Below, one piece after another: positions 17,031 to 26,004 of a stretch of DNA of 64,000 nucleotides. The notes below the pieces were generated by a model that saw only the letters and a list, made by a program, of their open reading frames with translations, had not been told where the DNA came from and did not search any database. Position 1 is the first letter of the stretch; every line of letters begins with the position of its first letter. The stretch is from an uncultured Bacteroidales bacterium (lineage in GTDB: Bacteria > Bacteroidota > Bacteroidia > Bacteroidales > UBA932), in NCBI GenBank assembly GCA_934700615.1, contig CAKUXR010000017.1, forward strand, positions 1 through 64,000. Direction: 5' to 3'. The position numbers and the translations under genes were made by a program.

Positions 17031-17510
17031 TTATTCAGCTACTTTCTCTGCCGTTTTTTTCTTCACATATGAACGGCTCGGACGGCAGACTATCTGCACA
17101 TCCACACATTCGACACGGTATCCCTTGTATTTTTTCTTGGCGAAATATGCATCGAGATTGTCCATGAAGTCATCATCAATGACATCCTTGAAGGTATTGT
17201 TCACATAATCATACAGATGGATATGCCTGAAAGTATTCACGTCGAAATACATCTTGTTGTTGGCACTCATCCTGTGGTCATATATTCCAAGCAAAGCTAT
17301 CTGTGAAAGTATATTATACACCGAAGCTACGGTAACATTGGTAGTGCCTTGGCTCCTGATCTCCTCCGTTACCATATCAGCTGAAGCATGTCCCAGCTTC
17401 AGCATCGCGTTATGTACAGCCAATCTCTGCTGTGTAGATTTCAACGAATGTTTCTTCAGCAGTTTCTTGAATTCTTCTATTCCTGGTGCAGTATGTGTGT
17501 GCTTCTTCAT
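17031..17510 (-). CDS. Fur-family transcriptional regulator
   Basis: 159 residues. The N-terminal winged helix matches Fur/PerR (EEFKKLLKKHSLKSTQQRLA, HASADMVTEEI, VTVASVYNILSQIALLGI). The dimerisation/metal half keeps HIHLYDY at the usual HxH site, but neither cysteine of the CxxC motif normally following it is present, nor a second CxxC near the C-terminus; only an isolated C-x5-C (ECVDVQIVC) is seen. Structural zinc is therefore probably missing. Targets are unknown. The gene is monocistronic with a consensus promoter and divergent from the HAD gene. Confidence 0.85.
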   Translation of the reverse strand: MKKHTHTAPGIEEFKKLLKKHSLKSTQQRLAVHNAMLKLGHASADMVTEEIRSQGTTNVTVASVYNILSQIALLGIYDHRMSANNKMYFDVNTFRHIHLYDYVNNTFKDVIDDDFMDNLDAYFAKKKYKGYRVECVDVQIVCRPSRSYVKKKTAEKVAE

Positions 17511-17558
17511 ATTGACAGCTGCGCATTATCCTGTTAGTACACGTAAACTTAAGTACCA

Positions 17559-17589
17559 CAAATATAATCCAAATTCTGATAATTGCAAA
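17559..17589 (-). promoter_or_regulatory. Consensus promoter of the Fur-family gene
   Basis: On the minus strand TTTG (plus CAAA, 17586-17589), a 19-nt spacer and TATATTTG (plus CAAATATA, 17559-17566): exact spacing and elements. The leader is about 42 nt. Confidence 0.8.
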
Positions 17590-17723
17590 GATTTTTCAAT
17601 TTTGAATAAATATAATTTAAATCAATGCCGGTTCCGCTTGGCCAAACGGCCGGAAAGCCGGAAGAAAAACAAAAGAAAACACACGAAATGAAATATACAT
17701 AGCATTATTTGGAGAAACATTGC

Positions 17724-17731
17724 TAAATTTG
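17724..17731 (+). promoter_or_regulatory. -7 element for the HAD phosphatase gene
   Basis: TAAATTTG fits TAnnTTTG. It rules out the upstream in-frame start at 17720 and supports the ATG at 17753, with a leader of about 15 nt. Confidence 0.55.
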
Positions 17732-17752
17732 CAAACAAATGAAAATACAGCA

Positions 17753-18640
17753 ATGAGTACAAACTACAACAAAGAACTCACACCGGAGTTGAAAAAGAAA
17801 TTGTCCGGAATCAGGCACATTGCTCTGGACATGGACGGGACAATATACATGGGAAGCAATCTGTTCCCTTTTACAAAGGGTTTTTTGCAGGACATGACAG
17901 ATGCCGGAATCGGTTACTCATTCCTCACTAACAATCCCACAAAATCAGTAGCCGACTACCTCCACAAACTCGAGGGAATGGGCATCAATGCCGATGAGGG
18001 CAACATGTACACAACCTCACTAGCAGCCATTGACTATATAAAAGAGAAATATCCTCAGGCAAAGAGGCTCTATATGCTCGGTACTCCAAGTATGGTTAGC
18101 CAGTTCGAGAAAGCCGGCTTCGAAGCATGCGCGGATGACCCTAACGATGTTCCTGATGTTCTCGTGGTGGCATTCGACACGACTCTCACTTACCCGCGCC
18201 TCTGCCGTGCCGCATGGTGGGCAAGCCAGGGAATCCCTTATATCGCGACAAATCCTGACAGGGTATGCCCTACCGACCAGCCTACAGTCCTCGTGGACTG
18301 CGGTTCATTGCAGAAATGCATAGAGCATGCAACCGGACGCCGCCCTGACATCGTTCTCGGAAAGCCGGACCCGACAATGCTGGACGGAATCATGCACAGA
18401 CATGGTCTGAAACCGGAAGAAATCGCAATGGTGGGAGACCGCATATACACTGACACCGCCATGGCCCACAATGCAGGTGCCGTAGGCGTACTTGTACTTT
18501 CAGGAGAAACAACTGTCGAAACAGCCCTCAAGGTCGCAGAGGATGCCAGAACAAATCCTGCTCCGGAGTTTTTCCCTCCTGATATGATAGCAAGGGATAT
18601 CCGGGAGCTGGGAGACCTGATTCTGGAGGCAAAGAAATAA
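17753..18640 (+). CDS. HAD-superfamily subclass IIA phosphatase (NagD-like)
   Basis: 295 residues from MSTNYNKELT. HAD motif I is IALDMDGTIYMGSNLF, motif II SFLTNNPTKS, the C2 cap covers about 80-200 (YMLGTPSMVSQFEKAGF, VVAFDTTLTY), motif III is VLGKPDP and motif IV MVGDRIYTDTAMA. The catalytic DxD is intact. Relatives dephosphorylate small phosphorylated sugars or nucleotides; the substrate is not readable here. The start was chosen because the promoter -7 element overlaps the longer reading. Confidence 0.85.
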   Translation: MSTNYNKELTPELKKKLSGIRHIALDMDGTIYMGSNLFPFTKGFLQDMTDAGIGYSFLTNNPTKSVADYLHKLEGMGINADEGNMYTTSLAAIDYIKEKYPQAKRLYMLGTPSMVSQFEKAGFEACADDPNDVPDVLVVAFDTTLTYPRLCRAAWWASQGIPYIATNPDRVCPTDQPTVLVDCGSLQKCIEHATGRRPDIVLGKPDPTMLDGIMHRHGLKPEEIAMVGDRIYTDTAMAHNAGAVGVLVLSGETTVETALKVAEDARTNPAPEFFPPDMIARDIRELGDLILEAKK

Positions 18641-18869
18641 TTGTCAGAAGATGTCCGGAATCGACAAATCAGCGATTCGGGATTAAAGAAACAGACAAAA
18701 ACTTTAAAAATCATAAAAATCTGCAGGAGTTCGAGCAACTTTCTGCAGATTTTCCAGTTTCATAGGCCTATCTTGCAGCCGGTTACGAGCCTGAAGCGCG
18801 CACATGTAAGGATGAAGGGCACACCCGCAACCGGCATTGACAGACAAAATAACAATCACATAGAAGACC

Positions 18870-19601
18870 ATGAAACTGAAAGAACTGAACATTGATGAAA
18901 GGCCTAGGGAAAGGCTGCTTGCAAAAGGGAGCGCCGCTTTGGGCAATGCCGAGCTGCTGGCGATTCTGCTCCGGACCGGAAGCGGGAAGAAAAACGTGCT
19001 GGAAATGTCGCATGAACTGCTGGCTGCTGCCGGAAGCCTCACGGAACTGTCCTCCATGTCCATTGACAAGATGCAGACTATCGGAGGCATAGGGGAAAAC
19101 AAGGCTGCGACCATCACGGCGGCATTCGAGCTCGGACGCAGATTCGCGACCGAAGGGTCCCGCCCGCATTGCCGCGCCATCACCAATGCGTCACAGATAT
19201 TCTCAATGATGCTTCCTGTCCTGAAAGGAATCGACCATGAAGAATGCTGGATTCTCTACCTGAATCGGGCCAATCATATCCTGTATAAGGAAAAAGTGTC
19301 CATCGGGGGACTTTCATCCACTACGATAGACACTAATTCTATTCTCCGGAAAGCGATAGAAAAGAAAGCCGACGGTATAATCCTCGTCCATAACCATCCG
19401 TCCGGAAATCCACAGCCCGGGAGGGCTGATGTCGTGGAGACGGAACGGCTCAAGAAAGCGGCTGAGACATTCAGCATCTCAATGCTGGACCACGTGATAA
19501 TCTCAGATTCCGGCTATTACAGTTTCGCGGACCAGATGATCTATGACAGCTCGCAAATAAGTGTTGCTGAGGTACATGACACGACACGCACCTTGGCGTA
19601 A
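18870..19601 (+). CDS. radC: RadC-family JAB-domain protein
   Basis: 243 residues. An N-terminal helix-hairpin-helix region (IDKMQTIGGIGENKAATITAA) is followed by the MPN/JAB metal-site motif HNHPSGNPQPGRADVVETERL (H-x-H-x10-D) and DHVIISDSGYYSFADQ. The family is widespread; a DNA-repair role is debated. Homologs usually end near SFAD/E; here about 18 extra residues (YDSSQISVAEVHDTTRTLA) are encoded antisense to the end of miaB, a 61-bp tail overlap. Intergenic 18641-18869 upstream shows only a CATTGACA heptamer (18835) and two CTGCAG sites, with no clear promoter. Confidence 0.9.
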   Translation: MKLKELNIDERPRERLLAKGSAALGNAELLAILLRTGSGKKNVLEMSHELLAAAGSLTELSSMSIDKMQTIGGIGENKAATITAAFELGRRFATEGSRPHCRAITNASQIFSMMLPVLKGIDHEECWILYLNRANHILYKEKVSIGGLSSTTIDTNSILRKAIEKKADGIILVHNHPSGNPQPGRADVVETERLKKAAETFSISMLDHVIISDSGYYSFADQMIYDSSQISVAEVHDTTRTLA

Positions 19602-20908
19602 TCACCTACATTGAAAACCTTCACGCCGTCAGCAGGATTCGTTCCGGACGAAAGAAGCGCCGGGAACACGCACATCTTGTTGGTCGTGGTCCTTCCGCAA
19701 AGTTCCTCCTGGTTTCTGCGTGATGTACCCTCGATGAGGACTGTGAACTCCTTGCCCAGATCTCGTGTGTTGCTTTCAAGACTCAGTTCGTTCTGGAGGG
19801 AAATGATTTCATTCAGACGCCTGGTCTTCTCCTGAAGAGGAATGTCGTCAGGATAGTTGCGTGCGGCAAGAGTTCCGGGTCTCTCGGAGTACTGGAACAT
19901 ATATGCATAGTCATAACCCACCTTGCGCATCACATCCAAAGTATCCTGATGGTCCTGCTCCGTTTCACCGCAGAAGCCGGCAATGATGTCCGTAGTGATC
20001 GCGCAGTCTGGCATTGACTTGCGGATTCTGTCCACTCTCTCGAGATACCACTCGCGGGTGTAGCGGCGGCGCATCTTCTCAAGCATGGCATTGCTTCCGG
20101 ACTGTACCGGAAGGTGGATATGACGGCAGATGTTGTCATACTTTGCCATCGTATCTATGACCTTGTCACTGATGTCTTTAGGATGGGATGTGGAGAATCT
20201 CACGCGGAGGAGCGGACTGATTTCGGCCACCTTGGAAAGAAGGTCCGCGAAGTCGGTGACATCCGAAGCGTCCTCAGGATTCTTCCAGAGGTATGAGTCC
20301 ACATTCTGGCCGAGGAGGGTGACCTCCTTGTATCCACGGGAGAAGACATCGCAGGCCTCCCTGACAATCGTGTGAGGGTCACGGCTGCGTTCAGCACCTC
20401 TGGTGTAAGGGACTACGCAATATGAACAAACATTGTTGCATCCGCGCATGATGGAAATGAAGGCGGACACGCCATTCTTGTCAATGCGGACAGGCTCGAT
20501 GTCCCCGTATGTTTCCTCTCTGGAAAGTTCGACATTGATCTGAGGCCTTCCGGGGGCTATCCTGGAAAGAAGGAGCGGAAGAGACCTGTATGAATCAGGA
20601 CCTGCCACGAAATCGACACGTCCGCTTTCCAACAGTTTGTCTTTCAGTCTCTCGGCCATACATCCGACGATACCGGTAACGACGCCTTCACGGACACGTT
20701 TCTGACCGTAGAACTGGTCAATGCGTCCCCAGATACGCTGTTCCGCATTGTCGCGGACCGAACAGGTATTGGCCATGATCACGTCAGCCTCATCCATATT
20801 CTCAGTCCTGTCGTAGCCTGCCTTCTTCAGAATCGAGAAAATCACCTCGGTATCATTGACATTCATCTGACATCCGTAGGTCTCGATATATACTTTCTTG
20901 CTTGCCAT
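19541..20908 (-). CDS. miaB: tRNA-2-methylthio-N6-dimethylallyladenosine synthase
   Basis: 455 residues. The N-terminal methylthiotransferase domain has cysteines in ETYGCQMN, ANTCSVR and IVGCMAERL. The radical SAM motif CNNVCSYC lies at about residue 160, and a C-terminal TRAM domain (about 385-450) completes the protein. It adds a methylthio group to i6A37 of tRNAs reading UNN codons, using two 4Fe-4S clusters. The 3' end overlaps radC by 61 bp on the opposite strand. Confidence 0.95.
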   Translation of the reverse strand: MASKKVYIETYGCQMNVNDTEVIFSILKKAGYDRTENMDEADVIMANTCSVRDNAEQRIWGRIDQFYGQKRVREGVVTGIVGCMAERLKDKLLESGRVDFVAGPDSYRSLPLLLSRIAPGRPQINVELSREETYGDIEPVRIDKNGVSAFISIMRGCNNVCSYCVVPYTRGAERSRDPHTIVREACDVFSRGYKEVTLLGQNVDSYLWKNPEDASDVTDFADLLSKVAEISPLLRVRFSTSHPKDISDKVIDTMAKYDNICRHIHLPVQSGSNAMLEKMRRRYTREWYLERVDRIRKSMPDCAITTDIIAGFCGETEQDHQDTLDVMRKVGYDYAYMFQYSERPGTLAARNYPDDIPLQEKTRRLNEIISLQNELSLESNTRDLGKEFTVLIEGTSRRNQEELCGRTTTNKMCVFPALLSSGTNPADGVKVFNVGDYAKVRVVSCTSATLICELS

Positions 20909-21023
20909 ATTTTTATCTGATTTTCCGCAAAATTCAGCGGATTTAAGTCTGTTTGCATTTCACGTACCAGTTTGGCACGCGCCCGGAATGCACTGTGTGG
21001 CACATTCCGAACCTTTTCACCTG

Positions 21024-21031
21024 CAAAGATA
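21024..21031 (-). promoter_or_regulatory. -7 element for miaB
   Basis: Minus-strand TATCTTTG (plus CAAAGATA) fits TAnnTTTG and would give a leader of about 110 nt. It is back-to-back with the plus-strand element at 21053. Confidence 0.45.
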
Positions 21032-21052
21032 TGACTTTTATTATTTTTTCAC

Positions 21053-21060
21053 TACTTTTG
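21053..21060 (+). promoter_or_regulatory. -7 element for the lipoprotein/SPOR/rpoN genes
   Basis: TACTTTTG fits TAnnTTTG, about 57 nt before the lipoprotein ATG. Confidence 0.5.
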
Positions 21061-21116
21061 TAAGTCAAGTCTATCGGCAAAAAGGTATGGCTCGGCAGAC
21101 AAAAGGATTATTGGAA

Positions 21117-21572
21117 ATGAAAAGATTCATATTGACAACATTGACAGTCATCATGACTGTATGCCTCGCAGGTTGCGGAAAAATCAAGGATATCTCGATA
21201 ACTTCTTGCGACATCGTATCCATATCACCTTCAGGGCTGAGAAGCCTGAACGGGGTGTTTCTGGTAGGAATCCATAATCCGGTGTTCAAATTTGCCGTTT
21301 CCGACATTCAGGGAACAGTTTACCATCAGGGCACGGCCATCATTGACTTTACCGCCAACGGATTTGAGGTGCCGAAAAAGTCTGACGACAAGCACCGCAT
21401 TTCGGGAATTGCGGAACTGAGGCCGGAGATTTCGCTTTTTTCGGCATTGGCGCTTCTGAAGGATCTGAACGCGGAGTCATATACGGTGGACGTATCGGCG
21501 AAGGTCAAGGCCGAAGGTGTAAAGATGACCATATCCAGGAAGGGAATGCCGCTGAGTACCCTGATGGAATAA
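21117..21572 (+). CDS. LEA14-like (WHy-type) lipoprotein
   Basis: 151 residues from the ATG at 21117, the first start after the promoter. The lipoprotein signal is MKRFILTTLTVIMTVCLAGC. The mature part is one beta-sandwich with the pattern VGIHNPVFKFAVSDIQGTVY and a later IDFTANGFEVPKKS, reminiscent of LEA-type-2/WHy domains. Function unknown. It precedes a SPOR-like protein by 18 nt and rpoN by about 600 nt, probably as one operon. The signal peptide is encoded partly by a CATTGACA heptamer with the Leu codon TTG. Confidence 0.6.
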   Translation: MKRFILTTLTVIMTVCLAGCGKIKDISITSCDIVSISPSGLRSLNGVFLVGIHNPVFKFAVSDIQGTVYHQGTAIIDFTANGFEVPKKSDDKHRISGIAELRPEISLFSALALLKDLNAESYTVDVSAKVKAEGVKMTISRKGMPLSTLME

Positions 21573-21590
21573 TTATTAAAGACATTGACA

Positions 21591-22163
21591 ATGAAAAAGT
21601 TAGCAATTCTCATAATAGCATTGATGCTTCCCGTCCTCTCATGGGGGCAGGATTATGATTCAGGCATGGCCCAGGCGGATTCTGTCGTTTACCGTCAGGC
21701 TGCCGCAATGGATTCCACACTCGTCGGAAAGTCGATTTTCGGACTGCTCTCCAATCATCCGTACGGAGAGGGCGATGTGAAAATCCATCAGTCACAGAGC
21801 ATTGTCAATGCCATGAAGCTGCAGATTGCGTCCAACAGTTCCAGGAAACTTACAGGATACAGGGTCCGCATCTTCTTCGACAACAGCAAGACTGCCAGAA
21901 ATGCTTCCGAGAATGTCATGAAGATTTTCAAGGCTACATATCCCGGAATTCCTGCATACAGAAATTATCAGAATCCGTTTTTCAGAGTTGTCGTGGGTGA
22001 TTTCAGGACAAAGTCCGAAGCGATGGAGTTCCTGCAGAAGATCAAATCCACATACACGTCGGCTCTGGTGGTAAAGGAGGGAATAAACTTCCCTGCCGTG
22101 GATAAAGAGCACAATTATGTGACCGACACCGTAACAGTTTATAGACCAGTCGCTAATCTCTAG
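21591..22163 (+). CDS. Secreted SPOR-like domain protein
   Basis: 190 residues from ATG 21591; the TTG at 21585 is less likely. It has a signal peptide (MKKLAILIIALMLPVLSWGQ). The C-terminal half looks like a SPOR repeat: GYRVRIFFDNSKTARNASEN, then FFRVVVGDFRTKSEAMEFLQK, typical of peptidoglycan-binding SPOR folds. No transmembrane anchor remains after cleavage, so it is probably periplasmic. CATTGACA lies immediately before the start codon. rpoN follows 5 nt after the stop. Confidence 0.65.
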   Translation: MKKLAILIIALMLPVLSWGQDYDSGMAQADSVVYRQAAAMDSTLVGKSIFGLLSNHPYGEGDVKIHQSQSIVNAMKLQIASNSSRKLTGYRVRIFFDNSKTARNASENVMKIFKATYPGIPAYRNYQNPFFRVVVGDFRTKSEAMEFLQKIKSTYTSALVVKEGINFPAVDKEHNYVTDTVTVYRPVANL

Positions 22164-22168
22164 ACAAT

Positions 22169-23584
22169 ATGCTCAAACAGGAAATCGCATTAAAGCAGAC
22201 GCAGAAGCTCTCCCCTCTCCAGATCCAGACCATCAAGCTCATTGAGCTTCCGGTCCAGGAACTTGAGCAGAGAGTCCGCAAGGAACTGGAAGAGAATCCG
22301 GTTCTGGATGACAGCGCCCCGGAGAGCAAGGAGGAGGACGGAGATGAGCAGCCAAGAGAGGTCTCTCTTTCTGAACTGAAGGATGATGATTCCATTCCGG
22401 AATATAAACTGCATGTGAACAACTACGGCAAGGACGAGAGGCCGCAGTACAACACCTTTTCCGTCAAAGAGAGTTTCACGCAGAGCCTCATGGACCAGCT
22501 TGGATTCAGGGACCTGACTGAGCATCAGCATGATATAGCCGCTTTCATAATCGGCAGTCTGGACGATGACGGGTACCTCAGAAGAGACATTGACAGTCTC
22601 GTGGACGACCTGGCTTTCCGCATGAACATCACCACCACAAGTGAGGAAGTGCTGAAGATGCTCCATATCATCCAGCAGTTCGACCCGGCGGGAATCGGCG
22701 CACGCGACCTGAAGGAGTGTCTCCTGATTCAGCTGAAAGGGCTTAAACAGACCCAGGATGTTGTCAATGCCGAAAGGATTCTTTCCGATTATTTCCAGGA
22801 GTTCTCCAACAAGCATTTCCAGAAGATAATGACGAAACTGAGCCTTTCGCAGGACGAGATGAAGGCGGCGATGAGCAAGATCACGAAGCTGAATCCGTCC
22901 CCGGGAGGACAGATTGACGATTCGTATAATGACCAGGCCCAGCAGATTGTGCCGGATTTCATCCTTACGATGGAAAACGGAGAGCTGCAGTTGTCAATGC
23001 CGAGGTTCTCGATTCCTGAAATCAGGATAAACAAGAATTACGCACAGCTTCTTATGGATGCAGCCCAGTCATCTGAGCGACAGAAGAAGGAGGCCGCCAC
23101 TTTCGTAAAGCAGAAAATGGACTCGGCAAAGTGGTTCGTGGAGGCATTGAAACAGAGACACAATACTCTTCTGAGCACGATGCAGGCCATAGTGGATTAT
23201 CAGCATGACTATTTCATGGATGGAGACGAGGCACATCTCAAGCCTATGGTCCTGAAGGACATAGCAGCCAAGACGGGCTTCGACATATCCACCATTTCAC
23301 GTGTCGTGAACAGCAAGTATATCGAAACTCATTTCGGCATCTTCCCGCTGAAATACTTCTTCTCGGAAGGTCTTGAGAATCAGCATGGTGAAGAGGTTTC
23401 CACGAGGGAACTCAAGAAGGTCCTGCAGGAATGTGTGGACAATGAGGACAAGCAGAAGCCGCTTACTGACGACGAACTTGTCACAATCATGAATGAGAAA
23501 GGTTACAAGGTCGCCCGAAGGACTATCGCAAAGTACAGGGACCAGCTCGGCATCCCTAAGGCGCGCCTCAGGAAAGAGCTGTAA
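22169..23584 (+). CDS. rpoN: RNA polymerase sigma-54 factor
   Basis: 471 residues. Region I is Gln/Leu-rich (MLKQEIALKQTQKLSPLQIQ), followed by an acidic region II, the core-binding domain (about 100-300), the HTH (VLKDIAAKTGFDISTISRVV) and the RpoN box ARRTIAKYRDQLGIP near the C-terminus (usual ARRTVAKYR). Sigma-54 needs an AAA+ activator to open promoters; none is encoded in the window. Gene length is typical. Confidence 0.96.
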   Translation: MLKQEIALKQTQKLSPLQIQTIKLIELPVQELEQRVRKELEENPVLDDSAPESKEEDGDEQPREVSLSELKDDDSIPEYKLHVNNYGKDERPQYNTFSVKESFTQSLMDQLGFRDLTEHQHDIAAFIIGSLDDDGYLRRDIDSLVDDLAFRMNITTTSEEVLKMLHIIQQFDPAGIGARDLKECLLIQLKGLKQTQDVVNAERILSDYFQEFSNKHFQKIMTKLSLSQDEMKAAMSKITKLNPSPGGQIDDSYNDQAQQIVPDFILTMENGELQLSMPRFSIPEIRINKNYAQLLMDAAQSSERQKKEAATFVKQKMDSAKWFVEALKQRHNTLLSTMQAIVDYQHDYFMDGDEAHLKPMVLKDIAAKTGFDISTISRVVNSKYIETHFGIFPLKYFFSEGLENQHGEEVSTRELKKVLQECVDNEDKQKPLTDDELVTIMNEKGYKVARRTIAKYRDQLGIPKARLRKEL

Positions 23585-23692
23585 GTTCCGTTCACTGTCA
23601 TTGACATACGGCATTATAATTGTGAAAACATCGCTCCGGTGCGTTCACGTCGCACATATAACGTTTAAATAGTACTAAAACATAATCTTGTC

Positions 23693-25192
23693 ATGGAACA
23701 GAAATATATCCTGGCGCTTGACCAGGGAACAAGTTCATCCAGAGCAATCGTCTTCGACCATGAAGGCCGCATCTGCGCCACTGCTCAGAAAGAGTTTCCA
23801 CAGCATTTTCCTAAACCGGGTTGGGTGGAGCATGACCCCAAGGACATCTGGTCTTCGGAGGCATCTGTGATTGCCGAAGCCATTACCGCATTGGGCATCA
23901 ACGGATTGAACATCGCGGGAATCGGCATTACGAACCAGCGAGAGACTACTATAGTTTGGGATGCAGAGACCGGAGAGCCTGTGTATAATGCCATTGTCTG
24001 GCAGGACAGAAGGACTTCCGAGTACTGCGACAGCCTGAAGGAACAGAACCTCACCGGATTCATCAGGGAAAAGACCGGCCTTATCATTGATGCATATTTC
24101 AGCGCGACCAAAATCCGTTGGATTCTGGAGAACGTTCCGGGAGCGAGAGCCAGGGCCGAAGCCGGAAAACTGCGTTTCGGAACCGTCGATACATGGCTCC
24201 TGTGGAACCTCACCCGCGGCGAGTGCCACATGACCGATGTCAGCAACGCATCCAGGACAATGCTTTTCAATATCCATACTCTCAAATGGGATGAGGACCT
24301 CATGAAGCTTTTCGGGATTCCTATGTCAATGTTGCCTGAAGTCCATTCATCTTCAGAGATTTACGGATATACCAAGACTACGATTTTCGCGCACAAGGTT
24401 CCGGTTGCGGGCATAGCGGGAGACCAGCAGGCCGCACTTTTCGGCCAGATGTGCACGACACCAGGCTCGGTCAAGAACACCTACGGCACGGGATGTTTCC
24501 TTCTCATGAACAGCGGCACGAAGCCGATCACGTCATCGCACAATCTGCTCACTACCATCGCATGGAAAATCGGAGATACGGTCAATTATGCACTTGAGGG
24601 CAGCATCTTCGTGGGAGGCTCTGTAGTCCAATGGCTTAGGGACGGTCTAGGCATCATAAAGTCTTCTTCGGAAATCGAAAGTCTGGCCATGACGGTTCCC
24701 GACAACGGAGGAGTCTATTTCGTACCTGCATTGACAGGTCTCGGTGCTCCTTATTGGGACCAGTATGCGAAGGGCACCATCTGCGGCCTGACACGAGGCA
24801 CGACGGCAGCGCATATCGCACGCGCGGCGCTCGAGGGTATCGCTTTCGAGACAATGGATATTGTCAATGCCATGGAGCATGATGCGGGCATAAAGCTGGC
24901 CGAGCTCAAGGTCGATGGCGGCGCTTCGAGAAACAACCTGATGATGCAGTTCCAGGCCGACATTCTCGGAACAAAGGTCATCCGTCCTAAGGTTACGGAG
25001 ACTACTGCAATGGGAGCATGTTATCTTGCCGGTCTTGCAACGGGATATTGGGATTCCCTGGACGACATCAAGCGCCAATGGAATGCCGACAAGGTGTTCG
25101 AGCCTCTCGCTCCGGCTGAAAAGGTATTGAAACTGAAAGAGGGTTGGGCCAATGCCATCGGCAGGACTCTGACTGAAGATTCTAAACATTAA
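23693..25192 (+). CDS. glpK: Glycerol kinase
   Basis: 499 residues. FGGY-family signatures are clear: LALDQGTSSSRAIVFD at the N-terminus, GITNQRETTIVWD, GTVDTWLLWNLTRG, NTYGTGCFLLMNSG, and the C-terminal LKVDGGASRNNLMMQFQADI. It phosphorylates glycerol to sn-glycerol 3-phosphate in the cytoplasm. The glycerol facilitator follows 12 nt later, so the two form a glycerol uptake-and-trapping unit. No TAnnTTTG element is obvious in the 108-nt gap upstream, which contains a CATTGACA (23599). Confidence 0.96.
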   Translation: MEQKYILALDQGTSSSRAIVFDHEGRICATAQKEFPQHFPKPGWVEHDPKDIWSSEASVIAEAITALGINGLNIAGIGITNQRETTIVWDAETGEPVYNAIVWQDRRTSEYCDSLKEQNLTGFIREKTGLIIDAYFSATKIRWILENVPGARARAEAGKLRFGTVDTWLLWNLTRGECHMTDVSNASRTMLFNIHTLKWDEDLMKLFGIPMSMLPEVHSSSEIYGYTKTTIFAHKVPVAGIAGDQQAALFGQMCTTPGSVKNTYGTGCFLLMNSGTKPITSSHNLLTTIAWKIGDTVNYALEGSIFVGGSVVQWLRDGLGIIKSSSEIESLAMTVPDNGGVYFVPALTGLGAPYWDQYAKGTICGLTRGTTAAHIARAALEGIAFETMDIVNAMEHDAGIKLAELKVDGGASRNNLMMQFQADILGTKVIRPKVTETTAMGACYLAGLATGYWDSLDDIKRQWNADKVFEPLAPAEKVLKLKEGWANAIGRTLTEDSKH

Positions 25193-25204
25193 ATCATTGA
25201 CAAT

Positions 25205-25957
25205 ATGGAAATTACACTATTCACCAAGTGCATTTTCGAGTTTCTCGGAACACTTGTCCTGGTTCTCATGGGAGATGGTGTCTGCGCGGCATGCACCCTC
25301 GAAAAGTCTAAGGCCAAAGGGGCCGGCTGGGTCGTGATATCATTGGCCTGGGGTTTTGCGGTCATGTGCGGTGTCTTCATCGCCGGTCCGTATTCCGGCG
25401 CGCATCTGAATCCGGCCGTCACTCTCGGCCTCGCCATAGCAGGCGGTTTCGCATGGGATGCCGTCCTTCCGTATATCGCAGCCCAGATGCTGGGCGGTTT
25501 TGTCGGAGCCCTGCTGGTCTATGTTTTCTATTATGATCATTACAAGGCCTCTTCTCAGAATCCTGACGGCATGCTCGGGACATTCTGCACCATGCCGGCC
25601 ATCGATCACAAGAGCATCAATTTCCTCAGCGAGCTGATTGCAACTTTCATATTGGTTTTCTGCATCATGGCTCTGGGCACGTCAGGCAATACGGCCTCAT
25701 TTGAAGGCAGCACCATTTCAGTAGGCGGTATCGGAGCGTTCCCTGTGACCTGTCTGATTATGGCTCTGGGCATGTCGCTGGGCGGTACTACCGGATACGC
25801 CATGAATCCTGCCAGGGACCTTTCTCCACGCATCGCCCATGCCATCCTTCCGATTAAGGGCAAACGTGACAGCGGCTGGGGATACAGCTGGGTTCCAGTA
25901 CTTGGTCCTCTCGCAGGAGCAGCCTGTGCAGCAGGACTTTACCTTCTGGTTTACTAA
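25205..25957 (+). CDS. glpF: Glycerol uptake facilitator (aquaglyceroporin)
   Basis: 250 residues. A MIP-family channel with six membrane segments and both pore motifs, AHLNPAVTLG (first NPA) and YAMNPARDLSPR (second NPA, with the Asp and Arg typical of glycerol channels). It lets glycerol cross the inner membrane by facilitated diffusion, coupled to GlpK in the preceding gene. The leader carries CATTGACAAT directly before the ATG. Confidence 0.94.
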   Translation: MEITLFTKCIFEFLGTLVLVLMGDGVCAACTLEKSKAKGAGWVVISLAWGFAVMCGVFIAGPYSGAHLNPAVTLGLAIAGGFAWDAVLPYIAAQMLGGFVGALLVYVFYYDHYKASSQNPDGMLGTFCTMPAIDHKSINFLSELIATFILVFCIMALGTSGNTASFEGSTISVGGIGAFPVTCLIMALGMSLGGTTGYAMNPARDLSPRIAHAILPIKGKRDSGWGYSWVPVLGPLAGAACAAGLYLLVY

Positions 25958-26004
25958 CAGGTGGACATACGAAAACAGACAGTAGGAGGAGGACATAAAG
26001 CGGA

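Noticed and set aside
17599..17680. Possible small RNA in the gap between the Fur-family and HAD genes
   Set aside because: No paired promoter and terminator could be found; the sequence is simply A-rich with a short GGCC-rich patch.
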